Positions 1 to 7,887 of a DNA stretch of 64,000 nt are shown one piece after another. The first letter of the stretch is position 1; each line of letters starts with the position of its first letter. The DNA comes from Brevibacterium permense (lineage in GTDB: Bacteria; Actinomycetota; Actinomycetes; Actinomycetales; Brevibacteriaceae): positions 1-64,000 of the forward strand of contig NZ_JABSSX010000013.1 in NCBI RefSeq assembly GCF_013280495.1, written 5' to 3'. The notes beneath the pieces were generated by a model. That model was not told the DNA's origin, did no database searches, and saw only the letters and a program-made list of their open reading frames with translations. The position numbers and the translations under genes are program-made.

Positions 1-116
1 CCGCTCTAGGTAGTCTCGACGACCACGATATGGACCGGAAGAGACTCGCCTATTAATCCTTCTCGACTTGAGCCGCCATCTCAGTCTGTAAAACAACCGC
101 CATTCATCGCTGAAGC
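1..116. other. Unassigned DNA next to truncated arsN, possible mobile-element end
   Basis: No coding frame is recognisable here. The arsN-like frame breaks exactly at position 116/117: its conserved core reads up to His-Pro-Asp-Val and then runs into a stop. The sequence after the break (read on the minus strand) begins TGAGCTTCAGCGATG and contains two copies of ATGGCGG within about 45 bases, a pattern seen at insertion-sequence ends. The element family cannot be named from this fragment. Confidence 0.3.
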
Positions 117-392
117 TCACACATCGGGGTGCACGTAGATCGAGTGTTCGACGACGCCTCTATAGACCTCGCGAGACGATACCGGCCCAGCGCCCACCCA
201 TCCTAGAATTTTCCCATCGGCATCCACGGCGACTCGACACAGATCCAGCCGCCTGGTTGCACCAAAGTCCTCCCAGGCGGCTGGTGGAGCAGACTCGAAG
301 GTGGCGTGGCCGGTCTCGATTCCAGTGCGGTACACGTCCTTGACCTCGGACCAGTCAGAGCCGACCATCCCTCGAACATGAAGGTCACTCAT
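117..392 (-). pseudogene. arsN: 3'-truncated ArsN-like GNAT N-acetyltransferase
   Basis: The 91-residue product matches the N-terminal half of the phosphinothricin/arsenic-type GNAT acetyltransferases (ArsN group), which usually have about 160-175 residues. Visible hallmarks are the opening VRGMVGSDWSEVKDVYRTGI, a central strand ending in GWVGAGPVSSREVYRGVVEHS, and the start of motif A, IYVHPD. The acetyl-CoA pyrophosphate-binding loop (R/Q-x-x-G-x-G/A) that should follow directly is missing, so the protein should be inactive. The start codon overlaps the arsC stop by 4 bp, so it was the last gene of this small ars unit. The break looks like an insertion or deletion at 116/117. ArsN proteins detoxify organoarsenicals such as phosphinothricin-like arsenic compounds; that role is family knowledge. 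Confidence 0.75.
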
Positions 393-799
393 GACATCAG
401 GCGCGAATGAAGCTTCTCGACACGCCTGCGGATGTCGTCGCGCACGAGGCGCATGCGTTCGATGCCCTCGATTCCTCGCTCAGACGGCTCGTCGGTATCC
501 CAGTTCTCCAATTCTGTGCCCGCAGGCACCTCCACGGTCGCTTCACGTCCCAAAGTGATGACGATATCGGCCGCTTCGAGCTCAGCGTCGTTGACAGGCT
601 TTGGAGTGCCGTGACTGATATCGATGCCCAGCTCGTCCAACGACTGCACCGAGAGTTGGTTCAGTGATGTGCCGGGCTGTGTGCCAGCAGAGACCACATC
701 GATCGTGTCACCGGCGAGATCGCTCATGAGCCCCGCGGCCATTTGGGACTTTCCGCCGTTTTTCACACAGACGAAGAGGACGCGTGGTGGAGTTGTCAT
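389..799 (-). CDS. arsC: LMW-PTPase-like arsenate reductase with variant P-loop
   Basis: This 136-residue protein has the size and fold signature of low-molecular-weight phosphatase-type arsenate reductases. The N-terminal VLFVCVKNGGKSQMA loop supplies the nucleophile Cys11. The canonical C-x5-R loop is here C-x5-K (Lys17 for Arg), and the His after the Cys is also Lys. The downstream Cys pair (MGCGDxCP) present in the other two ArsC domains of this window is absent; that segment reads ITLGREATVEV. It therefore cannot use the intramolecular disulfide cascade. If it is a reductase it would depend on an external thiol such as mycothiol, as described for some corynebacterial ArsC proteins. It overlaps the upstream flavoprotein and the downstream arsN remnant by 4 bp each, indicating a translationally coupled operon. 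A non-reductase (phosphatase or sensory) role is possible. Confidence 0.8.
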   Translation of the reverse strand: MTTPPRVLFVCVKNGGKSQMAAGLMSDLAGDTIDVVSAGTQPGTSLNQLSVQSLDELGIDISHGTPKPVNDAELEAADIVITLGREATVEVPAGTELENWDTDEPSERGIEGIERMRLVRDDIRRRVEKLHSRLMS

Positions 800-2199
800 C
801 GTGTCTCCTGGTATGCACTGCGTCCGTGCTCCAAGCCGGTGGGGATGCCAATCGAGACCGGCTCAGCGGGCGCACCGCAGCACGAATCAGCCTCGACAGT
901 ATCGGCAACAGGTGCGTCACAGGAGGACCCGATGTCGGCTGAACATACGCCGGTTTCGGGTAGAACCAGCTCGACTCTGTCTGCGCTGGCCTGGTCGCCT
1001 GCCAGGGCTGCGACGATGGAGCGGATCTGCTCGTATCCGGTGAACATGAGGAATGTGGGCGCGCGACCGTAGGACTTCATGCCCGCGATATAGAAGTCCT
1101 TCTCCGGATGCGCCAGCAGGTTGGCTCCGTGGGGCGGGACGGTTCCACAGCTGTGATATTCGGGATCAATGAGCGGCCCCAGCTTTGTCGGTGCTTCAAC
1201 GACCGGATCGAGTTCGAGGCGGATCTCGCGCAAGAAGTCGAGGTTTGGCCGGAATCCGGTGGTCGGGACGACGCGGTCGACGTTGAGTGAGACTGGCCCG
1301 TCGGGTGTGGTCCCTGAGACGGTGAGTCCATCCGTGGTGTTGAGCTCCGTAATGGTCACTGACGTGTGGACGTCAATGCGTCCGGTCTCGACGAGGTGGC
1401 GCAGACGGGTGCCCAGTGCCCCACGAGCCGGGAGCCCGTCCTGGTCGCCGCCACCGTAGACGCTGGCGGGGTCGGCTCCGCGAATTGCCCAGCTGATACG
1501 TGTGGTCGGTTCTGCTTCGTTGAGTTCGCCCAGGGCCAGCAGCGTATTTGCGGCCGAGTGCCCGGCACCGACGACGAGGACGTGGCGGCCAGCGAACTCG
1601 TCCCGGTCTCGTCCAAGGACGTCGGGCAGTGGCGAGGTGACCAGTCCGGCTTCCCTTGCCGCGGTCTCACCGATGGCGGGAAGGCCTGCTTGGCCGAGAG
1701 GGTTCGGGGTTGCCCATGTGCCGGAAGCATCGATGACGGCGCGGGCGTGATGATCTTCGATCACTCCGTCGGCGCTCTGGGTGCGGACGAGGAAAGCCGT
1801 GGCATCGCGATCTGGTGTGCGTGTCCGGTCCATACCAAGACGGCTCACCGCGATGACGCGGGTCTGTGTGCGGATTGCCTCGCGCAGCTGTGGAGTCGCG
1901 GCCAAGGGGGCGAGGTAGTCGTTGACGAGTTCAGTTCCGGTCGGCAGATAGTCACTGTCGGGTTCTTGCCAGTCAGTGCCTTCGAGGAGAGTGCGAGCGG
2001 CGTGATCAATGTTGTACTTCCATGGGGAGAACAGCCCGATATGGCCCCATTCGCTGACGGCTGCTGCCGGTGTAGCGCCGGCTTCGAAGACCAGTGGTTT
2101 CATCCCACGCGTGACCAGATGGGCGGCAGCAGCTAAGCCAACGGGGCCAGTGCCGATGACGACGACCGGAAGATCAGCGAGGGTCGAGTTCTCAGGCAT
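796..2199 (-). CDS. FAD/NAD(P)-dependent oxidoreductase of the ars unit, Cys-rich tail
   Basis: A 467-residue flavoprotein with an N-terminal FAD-binding motif (VVVIGTGPVGLAAAAHL) and a second nucleotide-binding motif (HVLVVGAGHSAANTLLAL) near residue 190, the layout of flavin-containing monooxygenases and ArsO-like enzymes. The C-terminal 60 residues carry six cysteines (CSADIGSSC...SCCGAP), an unusual tail that could bind arsenite or another soft metal; that is inference. The ATG at 2199 is chosen because AAGAAGGAGA lies 6-16 bases upstream; an in-frame upstream start would lack this site and extend into the promoter. It leads the three-gene unit, overlaps arsC by 4 bp, and is divergent from arsR. 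Substrate unknown; organoarsenical or thiol chemistry is suggested only by context. Confidence 0.8.
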   Translation of the reverse strand: MPENSTLADLPVVVIGTGPVGLAAAAHLVTRGMKPLVFEAGATPAAAVSEWGHIGLFSPWKYNIDHAARTLLEGTDWQEPDSDYLPTGTELVNDYLAPLAATPQLREAIRTQTRVIAVSRLGMDRTRTPDRDATAFLVRTQSADGVIEDHHARAVIDASGTWATPNPLGQAGLPAIGETAAREAGLVTSPLPDVLGRDRDEFAGRHVLVVGAGHSAANTLLALGELNEAEPTTRISWAIRGADPASVYGGGDQDGLPARGALGTRLRHLVETGRIDVHTSVTITELNTTDGLTVSGTTPDGPVSLNVDRVVPTTGFRPNLDFLREIRLELDPVVEAPTKLGPLIDPEYHSCGTVPPHGANLLAHPEKDFYIAGMKSYGRAPTFLMFTGYEQIRSIVAALAGDQASADRVELVLPETGVCSADIGSSCDAPVADTVEADSCCGAPAEPVSIGIPTGLEHGRSAYQETR

Positions 2200-2306
2200 A
2201 ATGAATCTCCTTCTTAGCAGTGGCAAATTGATCGATGAAAACCGGGCGAGTAACCACTCTTCCGCGGAGACCGTATCCACGAAGTCTCAAACTCCCACCG
2301 TCAAAC

Positions 2307-2322
2307 ATCGATGTGTGTCGAT
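2307..2322. promoter_or_regulatory. Candidate ArsR operator, ATCGA-N6-TCGAT
   Basis: A perfect 5-bp inverted repeat with a 6-bp spacer lies in the divergent promoter region between the flavoprotein and arsR. It has the same arm-spacer-arm geometry as the palindrome in front of trxB, so it probably binds the same kind of ArsR dimer and controls the leftward unit. Confidence 0.45.
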
Positions 2323-2342
2323 ATGTATTCAAGCACCACGTA

Positions 2343-2370
2343 TTGACAAATGTCAATGTCTTGGCATAAT
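2343..2370 (+). promoter_or_regulatory. arsR promoter with overlapping operator
   Basis: TTGACA at 2343-2348 and CATAAT at 2365-2370 are separated by 16 bases, a near-consensus housekeeping promoter. The -35 box is the left arm of a perfect palindrome (TTGACA-AA-TGTCAA, 2343-2356), so repressor binding would block RNA polymerase directly. This arrangement fits autoregulation by the ArsR encoded immediately downstream. Confidence 0.7.
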
Positions 2371-2379
2371 GGAGATGTG

Positions 2380-2727
2380 ATGATTGAACAGACTCTCCCG
2401 GCCGCAGTGTCGCGCTCGTGCTGCCCGTCGCTGACGATGAGACCTTTGGGCCAGGACGACGCGGTGGAATTTGCTCGGCTCCTCAAGGCTGTGGCAGATC
2501 CGACCCGACTACGGCTGGTGTCGCTGGTGGCGGCGAACGTGAGCAATGAGGCGTGCGTATGTGACCTCACCGAACCCGTCGGGTTGGGCCAGCCAACCGT
2601 GTCCCATCACTTGAAGATCCTTGTCGATGCCGGAGTACTCGACCGCGAAAAGCGCGGCGTTTGGTCGTACTATTCGATCAAGGCGAGTACTTTGGAAAAG
2701 CTGGCTGCTTTCCTCTCTCCCGCGTGA
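2380..2727 (+). CDS. arsR: ArsR-family arsenite-responsive repressor
   Basis: A 115-residue winged-helix repressor. The HTH is visible as CDLTEPVGLGQPTVSHHLKI followed by the wing around LDREKRGVWSYYSI. It carries an adjacent Cys pair at 14-15 near the N terminus and Cys59/Cys61 at the start of the DNA-reading region. This matches the As(III) site described for Corynebacterium glutamicum ArsR (paired N-terminal Cys plus one Cys near the recognition helix) rather than the E. coli CxC-only site. The ATG at 2380 is preferred over 2350 because GGAG lies just before it and the promoter -10 lies between the two. Its stop overlaps the GTG of the next gene, so the transporter is coupled to its own repressor. 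Confidence 0.93.
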   Translation: MIEQTLPAAVSRSCCPSLTMRPLGQDDAVEFARLLKAVADPTRLRLVSLVAANVSNEACVCDLTEPVGLGQPTVSHHLKILVDAGVLDREKRGVWSYYSIKASTLEKLAAFLSPA

Positions 2728-3899
2728 CCAATCCGGTGACTGGGCGACCGCGAGGTGGTCTTGCCGCGCTGTCTGCCGCGCAGATCACCAGCTGGGGGTT
2801 ACTGTACTATTCGCTTCCAGTCGCGGTAACGCCGATCTCCCAGGACACAGGGTGGAGCCCCACAGCGATCACTGCTGCTCTCTCGGCTGGTCTCATCGTC
2901 TCAGCTGTGGCAGGTATTCGAGTCGGGCGCATCCTCGATGCCAACGGCCCGCGAACAGTCATGACAGCGGGTTCAGTCATCGGTGTCGTGGCGTTGCTGC
3001 TAGTGGCGTGGTCGCCGTCGCTTCCCGTGTTTTTCACCGCGTGGATCATTGCCGGATTTGCCCAGTCCGCGGTTCTCTATCCTCCAGCATTTGCTGTCAT
3101 CACCCGGTGGTATGGGACCGATCGAGTCGGACCGTTGACGACGCTGACGCTGGTTGGAGGACTAGCATCGACGGTGTTCGCGCCCTTGGTGGTCGCCCTC
3201 ATCGATGGTCTCGGTTGGCGCGGCGGCTACGTGGTGATGGCCGGTATCCTGGCTGCAATCACAGTGCCATTGCATGCGCTTTTTCTTAATGGGCGCTGGT
3301 CTGATGATGCTGGATCGCAGTCTGCAGCGGTATCCAAGGCCGAGGTGAGGCAGGTGACTCGCACACCGAAGTTCATCATCTTGCAAATCGCCATGGCCAT
3401 GGCCACGTTCACGTTGTTCGCGGTCACGATCAACATCATTCCGCTGTTTCTTCAACGCGGCATGGACTATTCACTCGCCGCTGTGGCCCTCGGACTCATT
3501 GGGGCCGGGCAGGTTGTCGGTCGAATCGGATACCCCCAGTTCGCACGAGCGACCTCGGCACGCACACGCACGGTCACCATCTTTGCTATTGGTGCAGTGA
3601 GCCTGTTGACGCTGGCTCTCGTGCCGGGGCCAGCGTGGTTGCTGATCGTGGTTGCGGTCCTTGCCGGTGCTGTGCGGGGCTGTCACACGCTGCTTCAGGC
3701 CACAGCGGTCTCGGACAGATGGGGGACGAAGAACTTCGGGACGATCAACGCAGTCTTCACCGCACCAATGACGTTCGTCGGTGCCTTTGCCCCTGTGGCC
3801 GGACCCGCTTTAGCAGGTCTGCTGGGCGGATATCCTGCTATGGCAATGGTGATGGCGGTATTGCTCATTGGTGCTGTCGGGCTGACGACTCGATCCTGA
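2724..3899 (+). CDS. MFS transporter co-transcribed with arsR
   Basis: A 391-residue protein with about twelve hydrophobic segments and MFS features such as the loop-2 basic stretch GIRVGRILDANGPRTVMTAG after TM2 and a central cytoplasmic loop around residues 195-220. The GTG start overlaps the arsR stop in a GTGA junction; no convincing ribosome site of its own is visible, so translation probably depends on arsR. Position in an ArsR-controlled unit suggests export of an arsenical, possibly the product of an ArsN- or flavoenzyme-catalysed step. ArsJ, ArsK and ArsP are other non-ACR3 transporters found in such loci, but this one cannot be assigned to any of them by eye. Confidence 0.8.
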   Translation: MTNPVTGRPRGGLAALSAAQITSWGLLYYSLPVAVTPISQDTGWSPTAITAALSAGLIVSAVAGIRVGRILDANGPRTVMTAGSVIGVVALLLVAWSPSLPVFFTAWIIAGFAQSAVLYPPAFAVITRWYGTDRVGPLTTLTLVGGLASTVFAPLVVALIDGLGWRGGYVVMAGILAAITVPLHALFLNGRWSDDAGSQSAAVSKAEVRQVTRTPKFIILQIAMAMATFTLFAVTINIIPLFLQRGMDYSLAAVALGLIGAGQVVGRIGYPQFARATSARTRTVTIFAIGAVSLLTLALVPGPAWLLIVVAVLAGAVRGCHTLLQATAVSDRWGTKNFGTINAVFTAPMTFVGAFAPVAGPALAGLLGGYPAMAMVMAVLLIGAVGLTTRS

Positions 3900-3975
3900 T
3901 GCCAGGTTCCAGGGTTCTCTCGTCCACGGTGTTGCCAGCCGCGGTAGTACTCGATCCGTATTGGTATCGCGGTAG

Positions 3976-5043
3976 CTACTGTGCTTGAGTGCTTCGCACG
4001 TATTCGTTCACGTCCGCGACAGCAGACTTCGCTGTGCGGGCGGCACCGATGATGGTCGCGGAGGCAAACCCTGTCCAGTCGCCATACCCCAACAGGTGCA
4101 ATCCAGAAGCATCGATGCTTCGAGTGCCCACTGTGACTGGATGCCCGTTCTTCCAGGTCAATTCGAGCCCATTGAGATGGTTGAGGTGTGGTTTGAAGCC
4201 GGTGCACCAGATGATGGCATCACAGCTGTACTCACTACCGTCGGCCCACGAGACCCCAGCCGAGGTCAATCGCTCGAACATCGGCGAAGCGTTCAGGTCA
4301 CCACGATCGCGTGCAGCCCGCACGGGCGGGACCATGACGATATCGCCGAGGCCCGACACACCATCGTGGTCGCGACCGGCCCGCTGTGCCGCCTCGCGGG
4401 CGGTGGCAGCATCGAAGAGGACTCGTCCATCGACGTCATCAGGCATGAACCGTGGTCGGCGCTGCGTCACCCACAGTGTCTGCGCCACGGTCGAGACTTC
4501 CGCGACGATCTGCGCGGCGGAGTTCCCACCGCCGACGATGACGACCCGCTGATCGGTGAAGTCCTCGGGCGAATCGTAATCAACAGTGTGCAGCTGTCGT
4601 CCCGTGAAATCCTCACAGCCCGGATAGTGAGGGACATAGGGGCGTTGCCATGTTCCGGTGGCGCTGATGACCGCCGTGGTCTTCAAGGGGCCGGTATCAG
4701 TATCGACGAACAGTTGTCCCCCGTCTTGGTAGACATTGCTGACGTGGACCGGTCGGTGAACGGGCAGGTCATAGCGGTGTTCGTATCGAGTCAGATAGTC
4801 CAGCACATGGCCCGCTGTCGGAAACGACTCGCCCCTCTGCGCAGGCATCGGCCAGCCCGGCAACGGACTGTAACCGGCCGGTGAAAACAGACGCAACGAC
4901 TGCCACCCGTGCTGCCAGGCTCCTCCGGGGTGGGTGTGGTCGTCGAGGATGACGAACTCGAGACCCGTCCTGCGAAGAAAGTATCCAGCGGCGAGACCTG
5001 CCTGCCCACCACCGATGACCACGACATCAGTCACGCGGTGCAC
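3976..5043 (-). CDS. arsO: ArsO-like flavin-dependent monooxygenase
   Basis: A 355-residue FAD/NAD(P)H enzyme with DVVVIGGGQAGLAAGYFLRR at the N terminus (FAD), VVIVGGGNSAAQIVAEV near residue 165 (NADPH) and a terminal GYGDWTGFASATIIG segment typical of the single-component flavin monooxygenase family. ArsO-type proteins of this length sit at the ends of many actinobacterial and proteobacterial ars operons, but their reaction is not settled. The GTG start follows the arsC stop with no gap (TGA-GTG), so it is the last gene of the trxB-to-arsO operon. It is convergent with the MFS gene, leaving 76 bp between them. It is clearly distinct from the other flavoprotein at 796-2199, being shorter and lacking the Cys-rich tail. 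Confidence 0.82.
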   Translation of the reverse strand: MHRVTDVVVIGGGQAGLAAGYFLRRTGLEFVILDDHTHPGGAWQHGWQSLRLFSPAGYSPLPGWPMPAQRGESFPTAGHVLDYLTRYEHRYDLPVHRPVHVSNVYQDGGQLFVDTDTGPLKTTAVISATGTWQRPYVPHYPGCEDFTGRQLHTVDYDSPEDFTDQRVVIVGGGNSAAQIVAEVSTVAQTLWVTQRRPRFMPDDVDGRVLFDAATAREAAQRAGRDHDGVSGLGDIVMVPPVRAARDRGDLNASPMFERLTSAGVSWADGSEYSCDAIIWCTGFKPHLNHLNGLELTWKNGHPVTVGTRSIDASGLHLLGYGDWTGFASATIIGAARTAKSAVADVNEYVRSTQAQ

Positions 5044-5454
5044 TCACTCTTGACCGAGTAAGTCGGTCACAAGCGCCTGAATGCGGGTCTTGATCTCGTC
5101 GCGGATCGGGCGAACGGCTTCGATGCCCTGGCCTGCCGGGTCATCGAGTTCCCAGTCCTCGTAGCGCTTTCCCGGGAAGAAGGGGCATGCGTCGCCACAG
5201 CCCATGGTGATAACCACGTCTGAGTCCTGCACAGCCTCGTTCGTCAGCACCTTCGGCTGCTCGCCGGTGATATCGATGCCGTCTTCGCCCATCGCCTCGA
5301 CAGCGATCGGATTGATGTGCTCTGCCGGGACCGATCCAGCCGAGCGGACTTCGATGCGGTCGCCCGCAAAATGGCGCAGATAGCCGGCAGCCATCTGCGA
5401 ACGGCCAGCATTGTGGACGCACACGAACAAGACAGAGGGTTTCTGGTCAGCCAT
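5044..5454 (-). CDS. arsC: LMW-PTPase-type arsenate reductase
   Basis: A 136-residue ArsC with the canonical loop CVHNAGRS (Cys12, Arg18) and the redox Cys pair Cys86/Cys90 in MGCGDACPFF, followed by the conserved YEDWELDDPAGQ loop with the catalytic Asp. This is the thioredoxin-linked class: Cys12 attacks arsenate and the resulting disulfide moves to the downstream Cys pair, which thioredoxin reduces. The neighbouring trxA/trxB genes fit that chemistry. It lies 20 bp after the arsR-arsC fusion and directly before arsO. Confidence 0.93.
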   Translation of the reverse strand: MADQKPSVLFVCVHNAGRSQMAAGYLRHFAGDRIEVRSAGSVPAEHINPIAVEAMGEDGIDITGEQPKVLTNEAVQDSDVVITMGCGDACPFFPGKRYEDWELDDPAGQGIEAVRPIRDEIKTRIQALVTDLLGQE

Positions 5455-5474
5455 AGGGGTGGTCTCTCTTTCAA

Positions 5475-6476
5475 TCAGTTGGTGAGGGAATCAAGAAGGG
5501 CCTGGACGCGGTCAGCAAGGTCGTCGCGGATGAGTGCCACGCCCTCGGGGGAAGCCAATGCCGGATCAGCGACTGACCAATCCTCGTACCGGAGGCCGGG
5601 CACGATGGGGCAGACATCGCCACAACCCATCGTGATCACGACATCGGCCGCACGGATCGCGTCATCGGTCAGTGGCTTCGGGAACAACTCCTCGACACTC
5701 TCCCCGTCAATATCGCGGATGAGTTCGGCGACATTCGAGTTGAGACCAGCCGCCGGAGTCGAACCAGCGGATCGGGCGATTACGCGGCCTCCTGAGAGTT
5801 GGCGTGTTAGGGCCGCGGCGAGTTGGGATCGGCCGGCGTTGGCGACACAGATGAAGAGCACCTGCGGAGGCGCGCTGGCTGTGTCCCGGGTGATGTCAGC
5901 CAAGCGTTGCTTTGCGAAGCGCTCGGTCAAGGGGACGAGGTACCGAGTGATTTTCGCCGATCGAGCCAGCGCCGTGTACGAATCGCGGACGATGCCGGTG
6001 ACAATTTCTGGCGACACACCAGCTGACGTTGCCGACAGGTCTGTGATCAAACGGTTGATGTGGGCCTCCACGTCGAAGGCACTGACAGCCACTGGCGCCT
6101 CAGGCTGCGGGTTTGGTGCGATGACGGCAGGGGCGAAACCTTCCAGTAGAGCGCTCACAGCGGCCTGGCGACCGGCAGCGATGGAATACCAGACCCAGGT
6201 GCCGCGACGTTGAGACTCGAGCAACCCCACTGCCTTCAGCACTTTCAAGTGATGAGAGACAGTGGGCTGGGAAACGTCGGCAAGCTCTGCAAGATCGCAG
6301 ACACATGATTCCCCACGAGGGTCGGTGCTGATCGCTGAGAGCATCCGTAACCGCAGAGGGTCAGCGAGTGCTTTGAGTGTTCCGGCAAGCGTCGTCGCGA
6401 CGTCGACAGCAATGGCGTGGGACGGATCTGGGGCACACGTTTCATCGTCAGTGGGGATCATAGTGGCTTCAGTCAT
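5475..6476 (-). CDS. ArsR-ArsC fusion with helical linker domain
   Basis: A 333-residue three-part protein. Residues about 25-105 are an ArsR winged helix (SCVCDLAELADVSQPTVSHH, metal-site Cys58/Cys60 and Cys14). Residues about 130-195 form a helical segment (HINRLITDLSATSAGVSPEI to ERFAKQRLADITRDT) resembling the three-helix domain found before some actinobacterial arsenate reductases. Residues about 204-333 are a complete LMW-PTPase ArsC with Cys210-x5-Arg216 and Cys285/Cys289 in MGCGDVCP. A single chain can thus sense arsenite on DNA and reduce arsenate. It overlaps acr3 by 4 bp and is followed 20 bp later by the stand-alone arsC, so reductase activity is duplicated. Fusions of this kind exist in actinobacteria; whether it represses the trxB promoter is inference. 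Confidence 0.92.
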   Translation of the reverse strand: MTEATMIPTDDETCAPDPSHAIAVDVATTLAGTLKALADPLRLRMLSAISTDPRGESCVCDLAELADVSQPTVSHHLKVLKAVGLLESQRRGTWVWYSIAAGRQAAVSALLEGFAPAVIAPNPQPEAPVAVSAFDVEAHINRLITDLSATSAGVSPEIVTGIVRDSYTALARSAKITRYLVPLTERFAKQRLADITRDTASAPPQVLFICVANAGRSQLAAALTRQLSGGRVIARSAGSTPAAGLNSNVAELIRDIDGESVEELFPKPLTDDAIRAADVVITMGCGDVCPIVPGLRYEDWSVADPALASPEGVALIRDDLADRVQALLDSLTN

Positions 6477-7567
6477 GACGATCTCGCCTCCACAGCGTAG
6501 GGGTCAGTGCGGAACCATGCCTTCGCGGCCCAGAGCGAGACATAGACGAGGCCGACCAGGACAGGCACCTCGATGAGAGGGCCAACGACCCCAGCCAGTG
6601 CCTGCCCGCTGGTGGCACCGAAGGTACCGATGGCGACGGCAATCGCGAGTTCGAAGTTATTGCCAGCCGCGGTGAAAGCCAATGTTGTGGAGCGGGCGTA
6701 GCCAAGACCGAGGCTCTTGCCGAGCAGGAGCCCGGCAAACCACATCAGCGAGAAGTAGACCAGCAATGGCAACGCGATTCGAACGACGTCCAACGGTTGA
6801 CTGGTGATCTGCTCGCCCTGGAGTGCAAAGAGTAAAACGATCGTGAACAGCAGACCGTAGAGCGCCCACGGGCCCACACGGGGAATGAACTTCTCCTCGT
6901 ACCACTGACGGCCGCGACGTTTCTCGCCGATCCACCGGGAGGCGAATCCGGCGATTAGCGGGACGCCGAGGAAGACGAGCACGTTGAGAGCGATCTGGCC
7001 CATGGACACTTCCAGGCCCTGAGTATCAAGACCCAACCAAGTGGGCAGGACAGTGAGGTAGAACCAGCCGAGGACTGAGAACATGACGACCTGGAAGACT
7101 GAGTTGATCGCGACCAGCACGGCGGTTGCTTCTCGGTCACCGCAGGCGAGGTCGTTCCAGATCACGACCATGGCAATACAGCGGGCCAGACCAACGATGA
7201 TCAACCCCGTGCGATATTCGGGTAAGTCTGGCAGGAACACCCAGGCCAGAGCGAACATCACTGCGGGCCCGGCAAGCCAATTGAGCACCAAAGATGAGAT
7301 CAGCAGCTTCTTATCGCCGGTGACGGCGGCGACCTTGTCATAACGGACTTTGGCGAGGACGGGGTACATCATGACCAGCAAGCCGAGGGCGATGGGTACT
7401 GAGATGCCGCCGATTTCCAAATGCGAAAGCAGCTCAGAGACCCCCGGAATCAACCGACCAAGAAGGAGACCTGCGATCATGGCCAAACCGATCCAGGCCG
7501 GCAGCCACTTATCCAGCGTCGACAGGCGCGCAGGGGCCGCCTGCTGTGTGGTGGTGTCTCTCGTCAT
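6473..7567 (-). CDS. acr3: ACR3-family arsenite efflux permease
   Basis: A 364-residue, ten-helix membrane protein of the bile acid/arsenite transporter superfamily. The ACR3 hallmark GLARCIAMVVIWNDLACGD, with the conserved Cys needed for As(III) transport in characterised ACR3 proteins, is present near residue 130, as is the late FTAAGNNFELAIAVAIGTFG helix. It exports As(OH)3 produced by the ArsC proteins encoded downstream, driven by the proton motive force. It overlaps trxA upstream and the arsR-arsC fusion downstream by 4 bp each. Confidence 0.95.
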   Translation of the reverse strand: MTRDTTTQQAAPARLSTLDKWLPAWIGLAMIAGLLLGRLIPGVSELLSHLEIGGISVPIALGLLVMMYPVLAKVRYDKVAAVTGDKKLLISSLVLNWLAGPAVMFALAWVFLPDLPEYRTGLIIVGLARCIAMVVIWNDLACGDREATAVLVAINSVFQVVMFSVLGWFYLTVLPTWLGLDTQGLEVSMGQIALNVLVFLGVPLIAGFASRWIGEKRRGRQWYEEKFIPRVGPWALYGLLFTIVLLFALQGEQITSQPLDVVRIALPLLVYFSLMWFAGLLLGKSLGLGYARSTTLAFTAAGNNFELAIAVAIGTFGATSGQALAGVVGPLIEVPVLVGLVYVSLWAAKAWFRTDPYAVEARSS

Positions 7568-7887
7568 ACCAGCAGCTCCTCGATCTTGGTCACGATATCT
7601 GGGCGCGGGTGCGCGCCGATGAGAACGTCTTGTCGTTGGCCGTCACGGTAGAAGCCGAGCGTGGGAATAGATGTCACTCCGGCTGCTGTGACCGCTTCGG
7701 GATTGGTATCGGCATCGATCTTGACGACCTTGACTCGTCCTTCGTATTCGTCGGAGAGCTGGTCGAGTATCGGTGCGATCTGTTTGCACGGTCCACACCA
7801 AGTCGCCCAGATGTCGACGACCACGGGTATATCGGAATCGATGACCTCGGTGGTGAATGTGGCGTCTGTGACTGTCGTCGTACTCAT
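7564..7887 (-). CDS. trxA: Thioredoxin
   Basis: A 107-residue single-domain thioredoxin with the WCGPC active site (Cys31/Cys34), the conserved PVVVDIWATW strand before it, and the cis-Pro segment VTSIPTLGFYRDGQ. The start at 7887 is chosen because the longer frame to 7980 lies inside trxB and encodes a non-thioredoxin extension. It overlaps trxB and acr3 by 4 bp. Its place in the operon implies a dedicated reductant for the two ArsC domains that carry resolving Cys pairs. Confidence 0.95.
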   Translation of the reverse strand: MSTTTVTDATFTTEVIDSDIPVVVDIWATWCGPCKQIAPILDQLSDEYEGRVKVVKIDADTNPEAVTAAGVTSIPTLGFYRDGQRQDVLIGAHPRPDIVTKIEELLV

